DNA of 64,000 bases from Mesorhizobium qingshengii (GCF_027563465.1 NZ_JAPFQA010000013.1:62001-126000); one strand, 5' to 3'. Shown: positions 1 to 8,440, counted from the stretch's first letter. Numbers and translations: made by a program. Notes: a model not told the origin generated them from the letters alone.

Positions 1-579
1 GGCGCCGTCCTGGTCCATGATGGCAAGGCGCTTCTTGCGCGCGTTCTTGGCCCCGGATTCGTCGATGAAGACGACGCGGGTGTCGAAATAGCCCTTCTCG
101 CCGGTCAGCTTCTCATAGATCGCATCGGCGATGATGTGAGCGACCCGGCGTTGATTGGCGTCGTTGGCGAAAAACTGCTCGCCAGCTATCTGCTGGTTGC
201 CAAAAATATCCCACAGCCGGTACTGGGCGCGGATGCGGCCATCCGCCTCCTTGCTCACGCTGCCGGTGACCAGCGCCTGCGCGTTGATGACCTTCCAGTC
301 GTCGAAGCGGGGCGCGGCATCCGGGTTCGTGATCTTTTCGACAAAGGCGTTCTTGTCGATCGGCGCGAACAGTCCTGACCGTTTCAGATCGGCTGTCACG
401 ATCTCCGATATCTGCGCGCCTAGCCCTCCCTGAAAGTCGGGGATGGCGATCGGCATCGGCTCGACATTGCCTTTGTTGACGTTGAGCTCGAGCGTCGCTC
501 GAGCAGGCAAGGTGGCGACACCATTCATGCCCATCGCCATCGCGGCGACCACCAGGAGCGGCTTGAGGATGGATTTCAT
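1..579 (-). CDS. tolB: Tol-Pal system periplasmic protein TolB (3' end outside the window)
   Basis: Periplasmic partner of Pal and TolA in the Tol-Pal complex, which keeps the outer membrane tethered during cell division. The 193 codons present cover the signal peptide (hydrophobic stretch ending near ATLPARA, residues 20-27) and the N-terminal D1/D2 domain. They stop where the beta-propeller would begin, at the text LAIMDQDGA. The start at 577-579 follows tolA by 40 bp on the same strand. The frame is open to base 1, so the gene runs out of the window; the beta-propeller and any following pal gene are not visible. Identification rests on the N-terminal pattern (ELNVNKGNVEPMPIAIPDF) and operon position. 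Confidence 0.93.
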   Translation of the reverse strand, partial: MKSILKPLLVVAAMAMGMNGVATLPARATLELNVNKGNVEPMPIAIPDFQGGLGAQISEIVTADLKRSGLFAPIDKNAFVEKITNPDAAPRFDDWKVINAQALVTGSVSKEADGRIRAQYRLWDIFGNQQIAGEQFFANDANQRRVAHIIADAIYEKLTGEKGYFDTRVVFIDESGAKNARKKRLAIMDQDGA

Positions 580-619
580 GTCTTCTCGCTTCTCTTGCTG
601 ATTTTTTTGGATGCCCGGG

Positions 620-1777
620 CTACAGGCCAAGCATCGCTCTTGGATCAAAGTTGACGCGAACGTCGGACCATATGTCTTGCTTTCCGGCGGGAACCTGCAG
701 CCCGGCGACATCGCATTTCTGCACGGCCCGAACCGCGCTGCTGTCGAATTGGGCGTTGCCGCTGGACTTTTCGACAGTCGGGCGGCCTTGGAGCTTGCCA
801 GAGGCATCCAGGTTGAAACGGATCACCACGGTGAAATTCTCCGAACCTTCCAGGCCAACGGGTAGGGTCCAGCATCCACCGAGCTGATCTTCCAGCGCCC
901 CTTGCTCGGACTTCGAAAGCTTCTGTCCCTGGTCCTTTTCCCCGCCGAGCGACGCCTGCTGGGTCGAGCGCTTGGCGCCGCCGCCCGATGGCTTCTGCTT
1001 GTCGAGCATGGCCGAAATCTCGTCGGCATTGAACTGCTTGTCGTCCGATTTGGGCTTGGATGACGCTTCCTTGACCGGCTTGTCGGCGTCCTTGCGGTCC
1101 GGCGCCTTGGCGCTTTCGGCCTGTGCCGGCTGCGGCTTCGGCCGGGCTTGCGGCGCCGGTGCCGAACTCGGCAGTTGTGTCTCTTCCGGCGGTGGCGGCT
1201 GGTCGATCGCCTCGGCGATCGCGTCGGGCTTGACCTCAGGCTTCGGCTCGATCGCGGCTGTCTTGTCCTGCGGCGGGGTCGGCGTCGGCACCTTGGCCGG
1301 GGTCGGTTTCGGTTCCACCTGCTTCACCGGCTCGGGCTTGACCTCCTGTTTGGGCTGCGGCACCGGCGCCACTTCGGTCGCCGGCGTCGGCTTCGGCTCT
1401 TCCTTCGGCTTGGGTGCGTCCTCGGGCTTCGGCTTCTCCGTCGGCGTCGGCGCGGGCGGCGGCGCCGCCGTTTTCTCGACCGGCTTCGGCTTGGCCTCGT
1501 CGGTCACCGGCTTGTCGGTGTCGGTACTGTTCTCGCCTACTTTCTGGGCATCGGCCATAATGTCCGGACGCTTGGTCGGGGTCGGCGCCGGTTTTTCATG
1601 CATAACCGCCTTCTTGTCGCCCTGCAGGGTCTGCGCGACCGCCTCCGTTGGAACGATTTCGACCGATACCGATTGAGCGTCAGACACAGGCAGGGCGGCC
1701 GGCGCCGACAGCGTCAACAGGCCAAAAGCCAGCAGCGCCATATGCAAGATCACCGATGTGGTGAGGCCGGTTTTCAT
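620..1777 (-). CDS. tolA: Cell envelope integrity protein TolA-like / TonB C-terminal protein
   Basis: Inner-membrane protein bridging TolQR to the outer membrane. The 385 residues show one N-terminal membrane segment (about residues 5-28), a very long Pro/Lys/Glu-rich stretch (about 55-275, many PKPEP-like units) and a C-terminal TonB/TolA-like domain. The last includes SGKLQGRPTVEKSSG and a pair of cysteines (GGCWTLP and VQKCDV). The low-complexity spacer is typical of alphaproteobacterial TolA and produces long false reading frames on the opposite strand. It starts 7 bp after the tolR stop, so it is translated as part of tolQRAB. The order makes the call firm although sequence similarity between TolA proteins is low. 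Confidence 0.9.
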   Translation of the reverse strand: MKTGLTTSVILHMALLAFGLLTLSAPAALPVSDAQSVSVEIVPTEAVAQTLQGDKKAVMHEKPAPTPTKRPDIMADAQKVGENSTDTDKPVTDEAKPKPVEKTAAPPPAPTPTEKPKPEDAPKPKEEPKPTPATEVAPVPQPKQEVKPEPVKQVEPKPTPAKVPTPTPPQDKTAAIEPKPEVKPDAIAEAIDQPPPPEETQLPSSAPAPQARPKPQPAQAESAKAPDRKDADKPVKEASSKPKSDDKQFNADEISAMLDKQKPSGGGAKRSTQQASLGGEKDQGQKLSKSEQGALEDQLGGCWTLPVGLEGSENFTVVIRFNLDASGKLQGRPTVEKSSGNAQFDSSAVRAVQKCDVAGLQVPAGKQDIWSDVRVNFDPRAMLGL

Positions 1778-1784
1778 TTCGCGT

Positions 1785-2237
1785 CTATTGATCCTGTTTC
1801 GGCAGTGTAAGCAGGCCGATGTTCTTGTAGCCGGCGTTTTGGATGAGGCCCATCACCACCATCGCGGCACCGTAATTGGTAGTCTTGTCTCCGCGGATGA
1901 AGATGCGCTCTTCGTAGCCGGTCTTGGAAATCGCCTGCAGTTTGGCGACCAGCTCTTCCTGCGGGATTTCAGTCTCCTGCAGGAAAATCTTGCCCGTGCC
2001 GTCGATCGTAATCGTGATCGGCTGGGTATCGGCGTTCATCGCGCTGGCCTTCGTCTCCGGCAGGTCGACCGGTACGCCGACCGTCAACATTGGCGCCGCG
2101 ACCATGAAGATGATCAGCAGCACCAGCATCACGTCGACCATCGGCGTGACGTTGATTTCCGACATCAGCGCATGGTGACGGCCGCGCCGCCTGTGGCCGC
2201 GCCCGCCGCGTCCCCCCATGCCTACGGACATACCCAT
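1785..2237 (-). CDS. tolR: Tol-Pal system protein TolR (ExbD family)
   Basis: Stator-type component of the TolQ/TolR proton channel that energises TolA. The protein is 150 aa, close to the family norm. A Gly/Arg/His-rich N-terminus (residues 1-25) precedes the ExbD/TolR signature INVTPMVDVMLVLLIIFMV, whose aspartate (VDV) is the proton-carrying residue. The periplasmic domain follows, with DLPETKAS and the NYGAAMVVMGLIQNAGY stretch. It is separated from tolQ by 12 bp and from tolA by 7 bp. Confidence 0.96.
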   Translation of the reverse strand: MGMSVGMGGRGGRGHRRRGRHHALMSEINVTPMVDVMLVLLIIFMVAAPMLTVGVPVDLPETKASAMNADTQPITITIDGTGKIFLQETEIPQEELVAKLQAISKTGYEERIFIRGDKTTNYGAAMVVMGLIQNAGYKNIGLLTLPKQDQ

Positions 2238-2249
2238 CTTTCGTGCTCC

Positions 2250-2960
2250 TCAGGCCTTCGGCGCGACTTTTTCATCGATTTGGCGCGAGAGTATGGCGGA
2301 GAACTCGTCGGAGAACCCTTCCATGCGCACCGCGATCTTGCTCGCGTCGGACGACAGCTTGTTGTACGCGATGACGGCCGGGATGGCGGCGAGCAGGCCG
2401 ATGGCCGTCGCCAGCAACGCTTCGGCAATGCCGGGCGCGACCACCGCGAGGCTGGTGTTCTTGGACCCTGCGATCGCCTGGAACGAGGTCATGATACCGA
2501 TGACGGTGCCGAACAGGCCGATGAAGGGTGCCGCCGAGCCGGTGGTGGCGAGGAAGCCGAGGCGCCCCTCCAGCTTTTCCATTTCGCGGGTCAGCGCCAG
2601 GTCCATCGCCTTGTCGATGCGGGTCTGCAGCCCGAGTGGCGTCTTCGCGCCCTTCTCGAAGCTCTTCTTCCATTCGCGCATCGCGGCCACGAAAATGGCG
2701 CCCATGCCGGTGGTCTTGCGGTCGGCAAGCGTCCGATAAAGCTCCTCCAGCGACTGCCCCGACCAGAACACCTGCTCGAAACGGTTAAGCGCCAGCCGCA
2801 TGCGGGCATAGGAAACGAGCTTGTCGACAATGATCGCCCAGGTCCAGACCGAGGCGCAGAGCAAGCCGATCATGACCAGCTTGACCACCCAGCTGGCCTG
2901 CATGAACAGCGCCCAAATCGACAGTTGCGCGCCCGGTTCGGCGAGTGCGATATTTTCCAT
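2250..2960 (-). CDS. tolQ: Tol-Pal system protein TolQ (MotA/ExbB family proton channel)
   Basis: Proton-channel subunit of the Tol-Pal motor in the inner membrane. The 236 residues contain three membrane segments. The first is near residues 20-45; the second and third lie in the conserved LATTGSAAPFIGLFGTVIG and TAIGLLAAIPAVIAYNK regions typical of TolQ. The frame is open upstream to 3137, but the ATG at 2958-2960 is chosen because AAGGACG sits just upstream and MENIALAE is the usual TolQ beginning. It is the first tol gene after a 409-bp gap behind ybgC, so it may have its own promoter in that gap. Confidence 0.95.
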   Translation of the reverse strand: MENIALAEPGAQLSIWALFMQASWVVKLVMIGLLCASVWTWAIIVDKLVSYARMRLALNRFEQVFWSGQSLEELYRTLADRKTTGMGAIFVAAMREWKKSFEKGAKTPLGLQTRIDKAMDLALTREMEKLEGRLGFLATTGSAAPFIGLFGTVIGIMTSFQAIAGSKNTSLAVVAPGIAEALLATAIGLLAAIPAVIAYNKLSSDASKIAVRMEGFSDEFSAILSRQIDEKVAPKA

Positions 2961-3243
2961 GGTAACGTCCTTAAGATTTTCCGGGCAAAGCTGGCGGCTG
3001 GCCCATGGGCATCCCTTGTGGTCGGTTCGCGCGAAGCTACCGGAACAACCCCAAACTGCGCCGTCCGCGGCCTTTTCGGGGCAAATATTGGTGAAAGGAA
3101 GGCGCTGAATCCCGCCAATCTTCACCAATCTCTTCATGAACCGTTATGGTTAAGGATGGGTTAGTGAATAAGGCGCGGCGCATTGCCGCGCCCGTCAGTC
3201 GCCAAACTGGCCTGCGTCAACTCATCCGCCGTTCAAAGGGAGG

Positions 3244-3378
3244 GTGGGATTCAGGTCAGGGCGGGTCGAAACCGGTGGGCTCCGGGAACCGGAGCGGAGC
3301 ATACTTTTAGCTACTTGAGCACCGGAAGCGCGGGGAACCCCCCGTTTGCAGGCCGGCATCACCTGAATATCAGCCCAC
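3244..3378. repeat. Dispersed palindromic intergenic element, copy 1 (RIME-like)
   Basis: An imperfect palindrome with terminal inverted repeats (GTGGGATTCAGGT against ACCTGAATatcagCCCAC) and the core motifs AACCGGAGCGGAGC and TGAGCACCGGAAGCG. These motifs recur at 8516-8660 and 33481-33623. This copy is the most diverged of the three. Its right arm includes the TGA stop of ybgC (3370-3372) and its last codons. The rest of the ybgC-tolQ gap (2961-3243) holds only the tolQ ribosome-binding site and no convincing gene. Confidence 0.75.
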
Positions 3379-3840
3379 CTTGGGCATGAACGCTGCCACC
3401 CATTCCCTGGGAAAGCGCCTTGGCCGGCCATTCTCGCCGATGATCGCCGCTTCGACCCTTGCCTCGACCAGCACCTCGTCGCCGCGTTTGAGTTGCTGCG
3501 CCATGAAGATGCGCGCGCCGGAAATGTCCTCGGTACGGGTGTCGATGGTCAGGATGTCGTCGATGCGGGCGGAGCCGCGAAAATCTATCTCCATGCGACG
3601 CACCACCCAGACTATCCTCTCGCCATGCTTGCCGTCGGCAAGCTCGGTATGATGCACGCCGGTCAGCCTGAGATAGTCGGAGCGGCCGCGTTCGAAGAAT
3701 TCGAGATAGCGCGCGTGGTAGACGACGCCGGAGAAATCGGTGTCGGCGTAGTAGACCCGTGCCATCAGCCGGTGGCCGAACTCCGTCAGCGCGCCGGAAA
3801 GCCCTGCCAGCAATGTCGCCGATTCACCATGATCGCCCAT
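3370..3840 (-). CDS. ybgC: Acyl-CoA thioesterase YbgC (Tol-associated)
   Basis: Hotdog-fold thioesterase normally encoded with the Tol-Pal genes, hydrolysing acyl-CoA or acyl-ACP. The protein is 156 aa. It contains the family motif RVYYADTDFSGVVYHARYLEF with the catalytic Asp (YADTD), followed by FERGRSDYLR. The frame is open far upstream, but that part is antisense to the GH5 gene. The ATG at 3838-3840 gives a short YbgC-type N-terminus and lies 57 bp from the divergent glycosidase. The stop codon sits inside a dispersed palindromic repeat, so the last residues (PKVG) may have been altered by its insertion. Confidence 0.93.
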   Translation of the reverse strand: MGDHGESATLLAGLSGALTEFGHRLMARVYYADTDFSGVVYHARYLEFFERGRSDYLRLTGVHHTELADGKHGERIVWVVRRMEIDFRGSARIDDILTIDTRTEDISGARIFMAQQLKRGDEVLVEARVEAAIIGENGRPRRFPREWVAAFMPKVG

Positions 3841-3897
3841 TGCGCTTCCTTTTTCAGTCCCGACGAGGCACCTGTTCCCCGCGAGACACCGCATCGG

Positions 3898-5148
3898 ATG
3901 GCACTGTTGACGGCGATGATCAAGACCTTGATGGCGGCGCTGTCGGTGCTGGTGGCTCTGGCGCTGCCGGGCCAGGCGGCAACCTTCTCGATGAAGCGCG
4001 GCCTCAACCTCGACCAGTGGACGACCTGGCCGGGCGAGGATCGATGGGGCGACGCCAAGGCCATCCTGCCCTATCCGGAGTGGCGCAAATTCCTCAAGGA
4101 CGACGATCTCAAGGGGCTGAAGGACGCGGGCTTCGATTTCCTGCGCATGCCGGTCGACCCGTCGCCTTTCCTCTCCGCCCAGACCGTGGCCTTGCGTGAC
4201 GACCTCTATGCCAGCGTGCTGGACTCGGTGCGCATGATCAACCGCGCCGGCTTGAAGGTGATCGTCGACATGCATCTGATCCCCGCCGGCGGCAGCCGCA
4301 AGATCGGCATGGCGCAGGTGATGGACGACCCGCAAACCTTCGACCTCTATGTCGACGTGGTGCGCAGGATGGCGCGCACGCTGGCCGGCGAAGATCCCAG
4401 CCAGATTGCCTTCGAACCGATGAACGAACCGATCGTTGACTGCGACAGCGACGGCACCAGCCTGTGGCCGGACCGCCAGCGCAAACTGTTCGCGGCGGCG
4501 CGCTCCTCGGCCACGAAACTGACCCTGGTGCTGACCGGTGCCTGCTACTCCGCCGCGAGTTCCCTGGAGAAGATCGACCCGAAGACTATCCCCGACGACA
4601 ACGTCATCTGGACCTTCCACTCCTACGATCCGTTCCTGCTCACCCATCAGGGCGCCACCTGGGCCGGCGACTTCATTCCCTATGTGATCGGCCTGCCCTA
4701 TCCGCTGACCGCGGTACCCCAGGCGCAGCTTGACGTAACGCTCGACACCATCCGCGCCAGGATCAAGGCTGAGGCGCCATGGACACGGCAGAGAGGCCTG
4801 CTTGCCTATCTCGACGAACAGGTCGCCAGCATGGACGGTCCCGACAAGCTGCTTGGCCTGATGGACGCGCCGTTCAAGAAGGTCGAGGCGTGGGCGAAAA
4901 CGAACGGCATCAAGCCGGAAAACATCACGCTCGGCGAGTTCGGCATGATCCGCCAGGAATACGGCAATGCCTATGTGATGCCCGCCGAGTACCGGGCCGC
5001 CTATGTCAAGGACATGATCGCGCGCGCCGAAGCGCACGGCTTCTCATGGTCGGTGTGGAGCTATGGCGGCGCCTTCGGCATCGTCGACGCCTTCAACGGG
5101 GACAAGGCCGAGCCGGACGTCATGGACGTGATCCGCGCGCTGCATTGA
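3898..5148 (+). CDS. Secreted glycoside hydrolase family 5 (cellulase-like)
   Basis: Predicted exported glycosidase of 416 aa. A signal peptide (about residues 1-27, ending LPGQAA) is followed by a GH5 (beta/alpha)8 domain. RGLNLDQW begins the domain, FEPMNEP carries the acid/base Glu (E177), FHSYDPF is the usual HxY segment, and LGEFG carries the nucleophile Glu (E347). Substrate is not readable from sequence; endo-beta-glucanase and related activities are possible. It is the only plus-strand gene inside the conserved ruvCAB-ybgC-tol run and is divergent from ybgC. The ATG at 3916 is an alternative start. Confidence 0.88.
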   Translation: MALLTAMIKTLMAALSVLVALALPGQAATFSMKRGLNLDQWTTWPGEDRWGDAKAILPYPEWRKFLKDDDLKGLKDAGFDFLRMPVDPSPFLSAQTVALRDDLYASVLDSVRMINRAGLKVIVDMHLIPAGGSRKIGMAQVMDDPQTFDLYVDVVRRMARTLAGEDPSQIAFEPMNEPIVDCDSDGTSLWPDRQRKLFAAARSSATKLTLVLTGACYSAASSLEKIDPKTIPDDNVIWTFHSYDPFLLTHQGATWAGDFIPYVIGLPYPLTAVPQAQLDVTLDTIRARIKAEAPWTRQRGLLAYLDEQVASMDGPDKLLGLMDAPFKKVEAWAKTNGIKPENITLGEFGMIRQEYGNAYVMPAEYRAAYVKDMIARAEAHGFSWSVWSYGGAFGIVDAFNGDKAEPDVMDVIRALH

Positions 5149-5306
5149 CCTTCAGGCCGAACCAAGGCCGATCGACAGGATTTCAGGGCGAACGCCGAAA
5201 CGCAATGGCACTAAGCTGAAGCCAAGCCCGCCCGAGACGATCGGGTTGGTCATTCTCGACGACATGGCCGCAAGCACACCGGCCTGCAGCAGGTCGCGCT
5301 CGGGCG

Positions 5307-6344
5307 CTATTCCTCCTGGAACAGGTTGATCTGCTGCTGTGCCAGATCCTTCGGCGCATCGAGGCCGAGATGCCGCCAGGCATTGGCCGTCAGCATGCGG
5401 CCGCGCGGCGTGCGCTGGATGAACCCTTGCTGGATGAGATAGGGCTCGATGATGTCCTCGATGGCGTCGCGCGGCTCCGACAGGCCGGCTGCGATCGTCT
5501 CGATGCCAACCGGCCCGCCGCCGAAATTGCGGGCGATCATCGACAGGTAGCGGCGGTCGAGTGCGTCGAGGCCGAGCGCATCGACCTCCAGCCGGGTCAA
5601 GGCCTCGTCGGCGATCTGGCGGTTGACATGGCCATCGCCGGCGACGGACGCGAAATCGCGCACGCGGCGCAGCAGCCGGCCGGCGATGCGTGGCGTGCCC
5701 CGCGCGCGCCGCGCGATCTCCAGTGCGCCATCGTCGCCGAGCGGCATTTGCAGGATGCGGGCGCCGCGCCGCACGATCTGTTCCAGTTCCTCGACCGAAT
5801 AGAAGTTGAGCCGCACCGGAATGCCGAAACGGTCGCGCAGCGGATTGGTCAGCAGTCCGAGCCGCGTGGTGGCGGCGACCAGCGTAAACCGGGCGAGGTC
5901 GATCTTGACCGAACGCGCCGCCGGTCCCTCGCCGATGATCAGGTCGAGCTGGAAATCCTCCATCGCCGGATAGAGGATTTCCTCCACCGCCGGGCTCAGC
6001 CGGTGGATCTCGTCGATGAACAGCACATCGCCCTCTTCGAGATTGGTGAGCAGTGCGGCGAGATCGCCGGCCTTGGCGATGACCGGGCCGGAGGTCGAGC
6101 GGAAATTGACGCCGAGTTCGCGCGCCATGATCTGCGCCAGCGTCGTCTTGCCGAGACCGGGCGGACCGACGAACAGCACATGGTCGAGCGCCTCGTTGCG
6201 GCCCTTGGCGGCCTCGATGAACACCTTCAGATTGGCCCGAACCGCCGCCTGGCCGACGAAGTCGTCGAGCGTCTGCGGCCGCAAGGTCTGCTCGGCATCC
6301 TCGCCGCGTTTTTCGGGCGCAATCAGGCGGGGCGACAGGCTCAT
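5307..6344 (-). CDS. ruvB: Holliday junction branch-migration ATPase RuvB
   Basis: AAA+ motor that drives branch migration of Holliday junctions with RuvA. The 345 aa include Walker A GPPGLGKTT, Walker B LFIDEIHRL, sensor 1 (VAATTR) and a C-terminal winged-helix region (GFIQRTPRGRMLT). The ATG at 6342-6344 (MSLSPRLI) is preferred over an in-frame ATG six codons upstream because it follows AAGGAAG. It is 43 bp downstream of ruvA. A 158-bp gap to the convergent GH5 gene holds nothing recognisable. Confidence 0.97.
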   Translation of the reverse strand: MSLSPRLIAPEKRGEDAEQTLRPQTLDDFVGQAAVRANLKVFIEAAKGRNEALDHVLFVGPPGLGKTTLAQIMARELGVNFRSTSGPVIAKAGDLAALLTNLEEGDVLFIDEIHRLSPAVEEILYPAMEDFQLDLIIGEGPAARSVKIDLARFTLVAATTRLGLLTNPLRDRFGIPVRLNFYSVEELEQIVRRGARILQMPLGDDGALEIARRARGTPRIAGRLLRRVRDFASVAGDGHVNRQIADEALTRLEVDALGLDALDRRYLSMIARNFGGGPVGIETIAAGLSEPRDAIEDIIEPYLIQQGFIQRTPRGRMLTANAWRHLGLDAPKDLAQQQINLFQEE

Positions 6345-6387
6345 GCTGCCTTCCTTGCACATGGCAGGGAACCGGACAAGCGAGCTC

Positions 6388-7008
6388 TCACCGCGCCAGT
6401 TCCTTCAGCCCGAAGCGGATCAGCTTCGGCGCATCGGCGTCCTCGCCTGCGGTCTTCAGTGCCGCCGCCACCGCATTGGCCGCGGTGTCGCGAGAATAGC
6501 CGAGATTGACCAGGGCCGACACGGCATCGGTGATCGGCGCCGATGCGATGCCTTCGCCGAGCTCCTGCTTCAGGCCGATGGTGCCCGAGGCAGAGCCGGC
6601 ATAGGCAGGCGCCTTGTTCTTCAATTCGGTGACGATGCGCTCGGCCACCTTCTTGCCGACGCCGGGCGCGCGGGAAACCATGGCGATATCGCGCAGTGCA
6701 ATGGCATTGGCGAGATCGGCTGGCGCCAGCGTCGACAGGATGGCCAGCGCCACCTTGGCGCCGACACCCTGCACATTGCTCATCAGCAACCGGAACCACT
6801 CGCGCTCCAGCTGCGACTGGAAGCCGTAGAGGCGCAGCATGTCCTCGCGCACATAGGTCTCGATGAACAGCACCACCGCCTCGCCCGGCGCCGGCAGCCC
6901 CGCCAGCGTGCGCGCCGAGCAATAGGCGACGTAGCCGACGCCATGGATATCGACGAGACAATGGTCCTCGTCGATCTCGTCGAGCGTGCCCTTGAGCTTG
7001 CCGATCAT
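6388..7008 (-). CDS. ruvA: Holliday junction DNA-binding protein RuvA
   Basis: Tetrameric Holliday-junction-binding subunit of RuvAB. The 206 aa begin MIGKLKGTLDEID and show the OB-fold domain, then two helix-hairpin-helix motifs (VQGVGAKVALAILS and APGVGKKVAERIVTELK), then the C-terminal RuvB-binding domain (DAVSALVNLGYS). The frame is open upstream, but MIGKLKG is the family start. It follows ruvC by 13 bp. Confidence 0.97.
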   Translation of the reverse strand: MIGKLKGTLDEIDEDHCLVDIHGVGYVAYCSARTLAGLPAPGEAVVLFIETYVREDMLRLYGFQSQLEREWFRLLMSNVQGVGAKVALAILSTLAPADLANAIALRDIAMVSRAPGVGKKVAERIVTELKNKAPAYAGSASGTIGLKQELGEGIASAPITDAVSALVNLGYSRDTAANAVAAALKTAGEDADAPKLIRFGLKELAR

Positions 7009-7021
7009 GCCCAACAGCCTC

Positions 7022-7534
7022 TCATGATGCCAATGCCGCCATCCGGTAGGCAATGCTCTGCCGGTGATGCGCGTGACAGATGGCGATGGCCAGCGCGTCG
7101 GCGGCATGCTCGGTATCGAAAGTGGCTTTCGGCAACAGCACCTTCACCATCATGTGGATCTGCTTCTTGTCGCCATGGCCGACGCCAATCACCGCCTTCT
7201 TGACGGCGTTGGGAGCATATTCGGCAACAACAAGGCCGGCACGCGCCGGCACCAGCATGGCTATGCCGCGCGCCTGGCCGAGCTTCAGCGTCGCCACCGC
7301 GTCCTTGTTGACGAAGGTCTGTTCGACGGCCGCTTCGTGCGGCATGGCGCTGTGCAGGATCTCGGCGAGCCCGTCATGCAGCTGGCACAGCCGTGTCGCC
7401 AGCGCCGCCTTGTCGTCGGAGCGCACGGTGCCGGAGGCGACGAAGCGCAATGAATTGCCGAGGCTCTCGACAATGCCCCAGCCGGTGCGCCTGAGCCCCG
7501 GATCGATACCGATGATGCGAATCGCTTCCCCCAT
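7022..7534 (-). CDS. ruvC: Holliday junction endonuclease RuvC
   Basis: Resolvase that cuts Holliday junctions. The 170 aa carry the RNase-H-fold acidic residues in IIGIDPGLRRTGWG, VEQTFVNKD and the C-terminal TEHAADALAIAICHA. First gene of the ruvCAB operon in the usual alphaproteobacterial order. The yebC gene, often next to ruvC, is instead 18 kb away. Confidence 0.97.
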   Translation of the reverse strand: MGEAIRIIGIDPGLRRTGWGIVESLGNSLRFVASGTVRSDDKAALATRLCQLHDGLAEILHSAMPHEAAVEQTFVNKDAVATLKLGQARGIAMLVPARAGLVVAEYAPNAVKKAVIGVGHGDKKQIHMMVKVLLPKATFDTEHAADALAIAICHAHHRQSIAYRMAALAS

Positions 7535-7612
7535 CCGCCAACTTTACCTCCGGCGGATAGCGATGCCAGCGAAATGTGAACAAACCAGAAACAACAACTC
7601 TCGCGGCAGCTA

Positions 7613-8146
7613 TCAGCCGCGGGCGAAAGCCGTGTTCAGCAGGCTGATCTGGTCGGAAACCGGGTTGGGGCGGCGAGCCATCGGTTGCATGTCGACCACG
7701 GCGCCATCGCCATAGATCTCCTCGTCCATGCGGCGCACCAGTGCCTGCAGGCGAAGCGAGCGGTTGACGAGGTCGAGGAAATCCCTGGGCAGTTCGGCCC
7801 AGCCGGCGGCGTCGTCATTGGCTGAAGCGGTGTCGAGACGAACCTTGGACTTTTCGGAAGCAACCTGATCGCGGGTCATCTCGCCGGAATTCGCCGCGCG
7901 CTGCAAAAGCAGCCAGGACGCAACCTGCATCAGCCTGGTGGTCAGCCGCATCGATTCGGCCGCATAGAGCGTGGCTGCCAGCCTGGACAGTTTCTTCGCT
8001 TCGGCGCGGCCCTTGCCGTCGAGATATTCGGCCGCTTGCTCGACCAGGCCCATGCCTTCCTGGTAGAGCGGCTTGAAGGATTGCGAGAAAACCCGGCGCT
8101 CCGCCAATTTGACGGTCTTCGCACTGCCCTTCGAAGGCTCGTTCAT
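7613..8146 (-). CDS. DUF1465 family protein
   Basis: Alphaproteobacteria-specific protein of unknown function, 177 aa and predicted mostly helical. Recognisable family text includes FSQSFKPLYQEGMGLVEQAA near the N-terminus, MRLTTRLMQVASWLLLQRA in the middle and PRDFLDLVNRSLRLQALVRR near the C-terminus. No membrane segment or signal peptide. A CGCGGC/GCCGCG hairpin overlaps the stop codon (7602-7621) but lacks a clear T-run, so it is only a weak terminator candidate. The family assignment is from memory of the conserved pattern. Confidence 0.8.
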   Translation of the reverse strand: MNEPSKGSAKTVKLAERRVFSQSFKPLYQEGMGLVEQAAEYLDGKGRAEAKKLSRLAATLYAAESMRLTTRLMQVASWLLLQRAANSGEMTRDQVASEKSKVRLDTASANDDAAGWAELPRDFLDLVNRSLRLQALVRRMDEEIYGDGAVVDMQPMARRPNPVSDQISLLNTAFARG

Positions 8147-8307
8147 TGCTACGCCCCTGCACTTGCGACCGGCCGATTCGGCTCACTGCCGATACCCCCG
8201 GCACCCCAATGAGTGAAGCTTGAAAATGCGCTTCGTCACCGGTGAAGGCAAGCACATGTTTAACAGAAGGTTAACGGCGATCCGATGCCGGACGCCCTGG
8301 AACGCGG

Positions 8308-8406
8308 AAAAAAAAAGAGCCGCGGATAAGGCGGCTCTCAGGAGTTTAACAGGGAGGCGTCAAACAAAGTGGCTCCAACCACTCGGTAAGAATCCAGATC
8401 ACTGGA
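8308..8406 (-). ncRNA. Predicted trans-acting small RNA with four hairpins and intrinsic terminator
   Basis: Read on the minus strand, about 99 nt fold into four consecutive hairpins. These are TCCAG/CTGGA (8393-8406), AGTGG/CCACT (8368-8383), GTTTGAC/GTTAAAC enclosing the loop GCCTCCCT (8344-8365), and GAGCCGC/GCGGCTC (8317-8337) followed by nine Ts (8308-8316). The CCTCCC loop is complementary to Shine-Dalgarno sequences, as in alphaproteobacterial regulators of the alpha-r14/suhB-RNA and AbcR types. No reading frame fits. A promoter-like pair lies just upstream. Family membership is a guess; the structure and terminator are directly visible. Confidence 0.72.
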
Positions 8407-8411
8407 TGAAC

Positions 8412-8440
8412 ATAGTAAACACCTGTAAAGCTTAATGAAG
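8412..8440 (-). promoter_or_regulatory. Candidate promoter of the small RNA
   Basis: On the minus strand, CTTCAT (8435-8440) and TACTAT (8412-8417) are spaced by 17 bp and end six bases before the first hairpin of the predicted small RNA. The -35 matches the rhizobial CTTGAC at four of six positions. Confidence 0.4.

Noticed and set aside
972..1810. Two long glycine- or arginine-rich frames on the plus strand
   Set aside because: They are antisense to the Pro/Lys-rich spacer of tolA, which automatically gives such frames.
3841..5037. N-terminal extension of ybgC to 555 aa
   Set aside because: The extension is antisense to the GH5 gene, which has a signal peptide and catalytic motifs; YbgC is normally about 150 aa.
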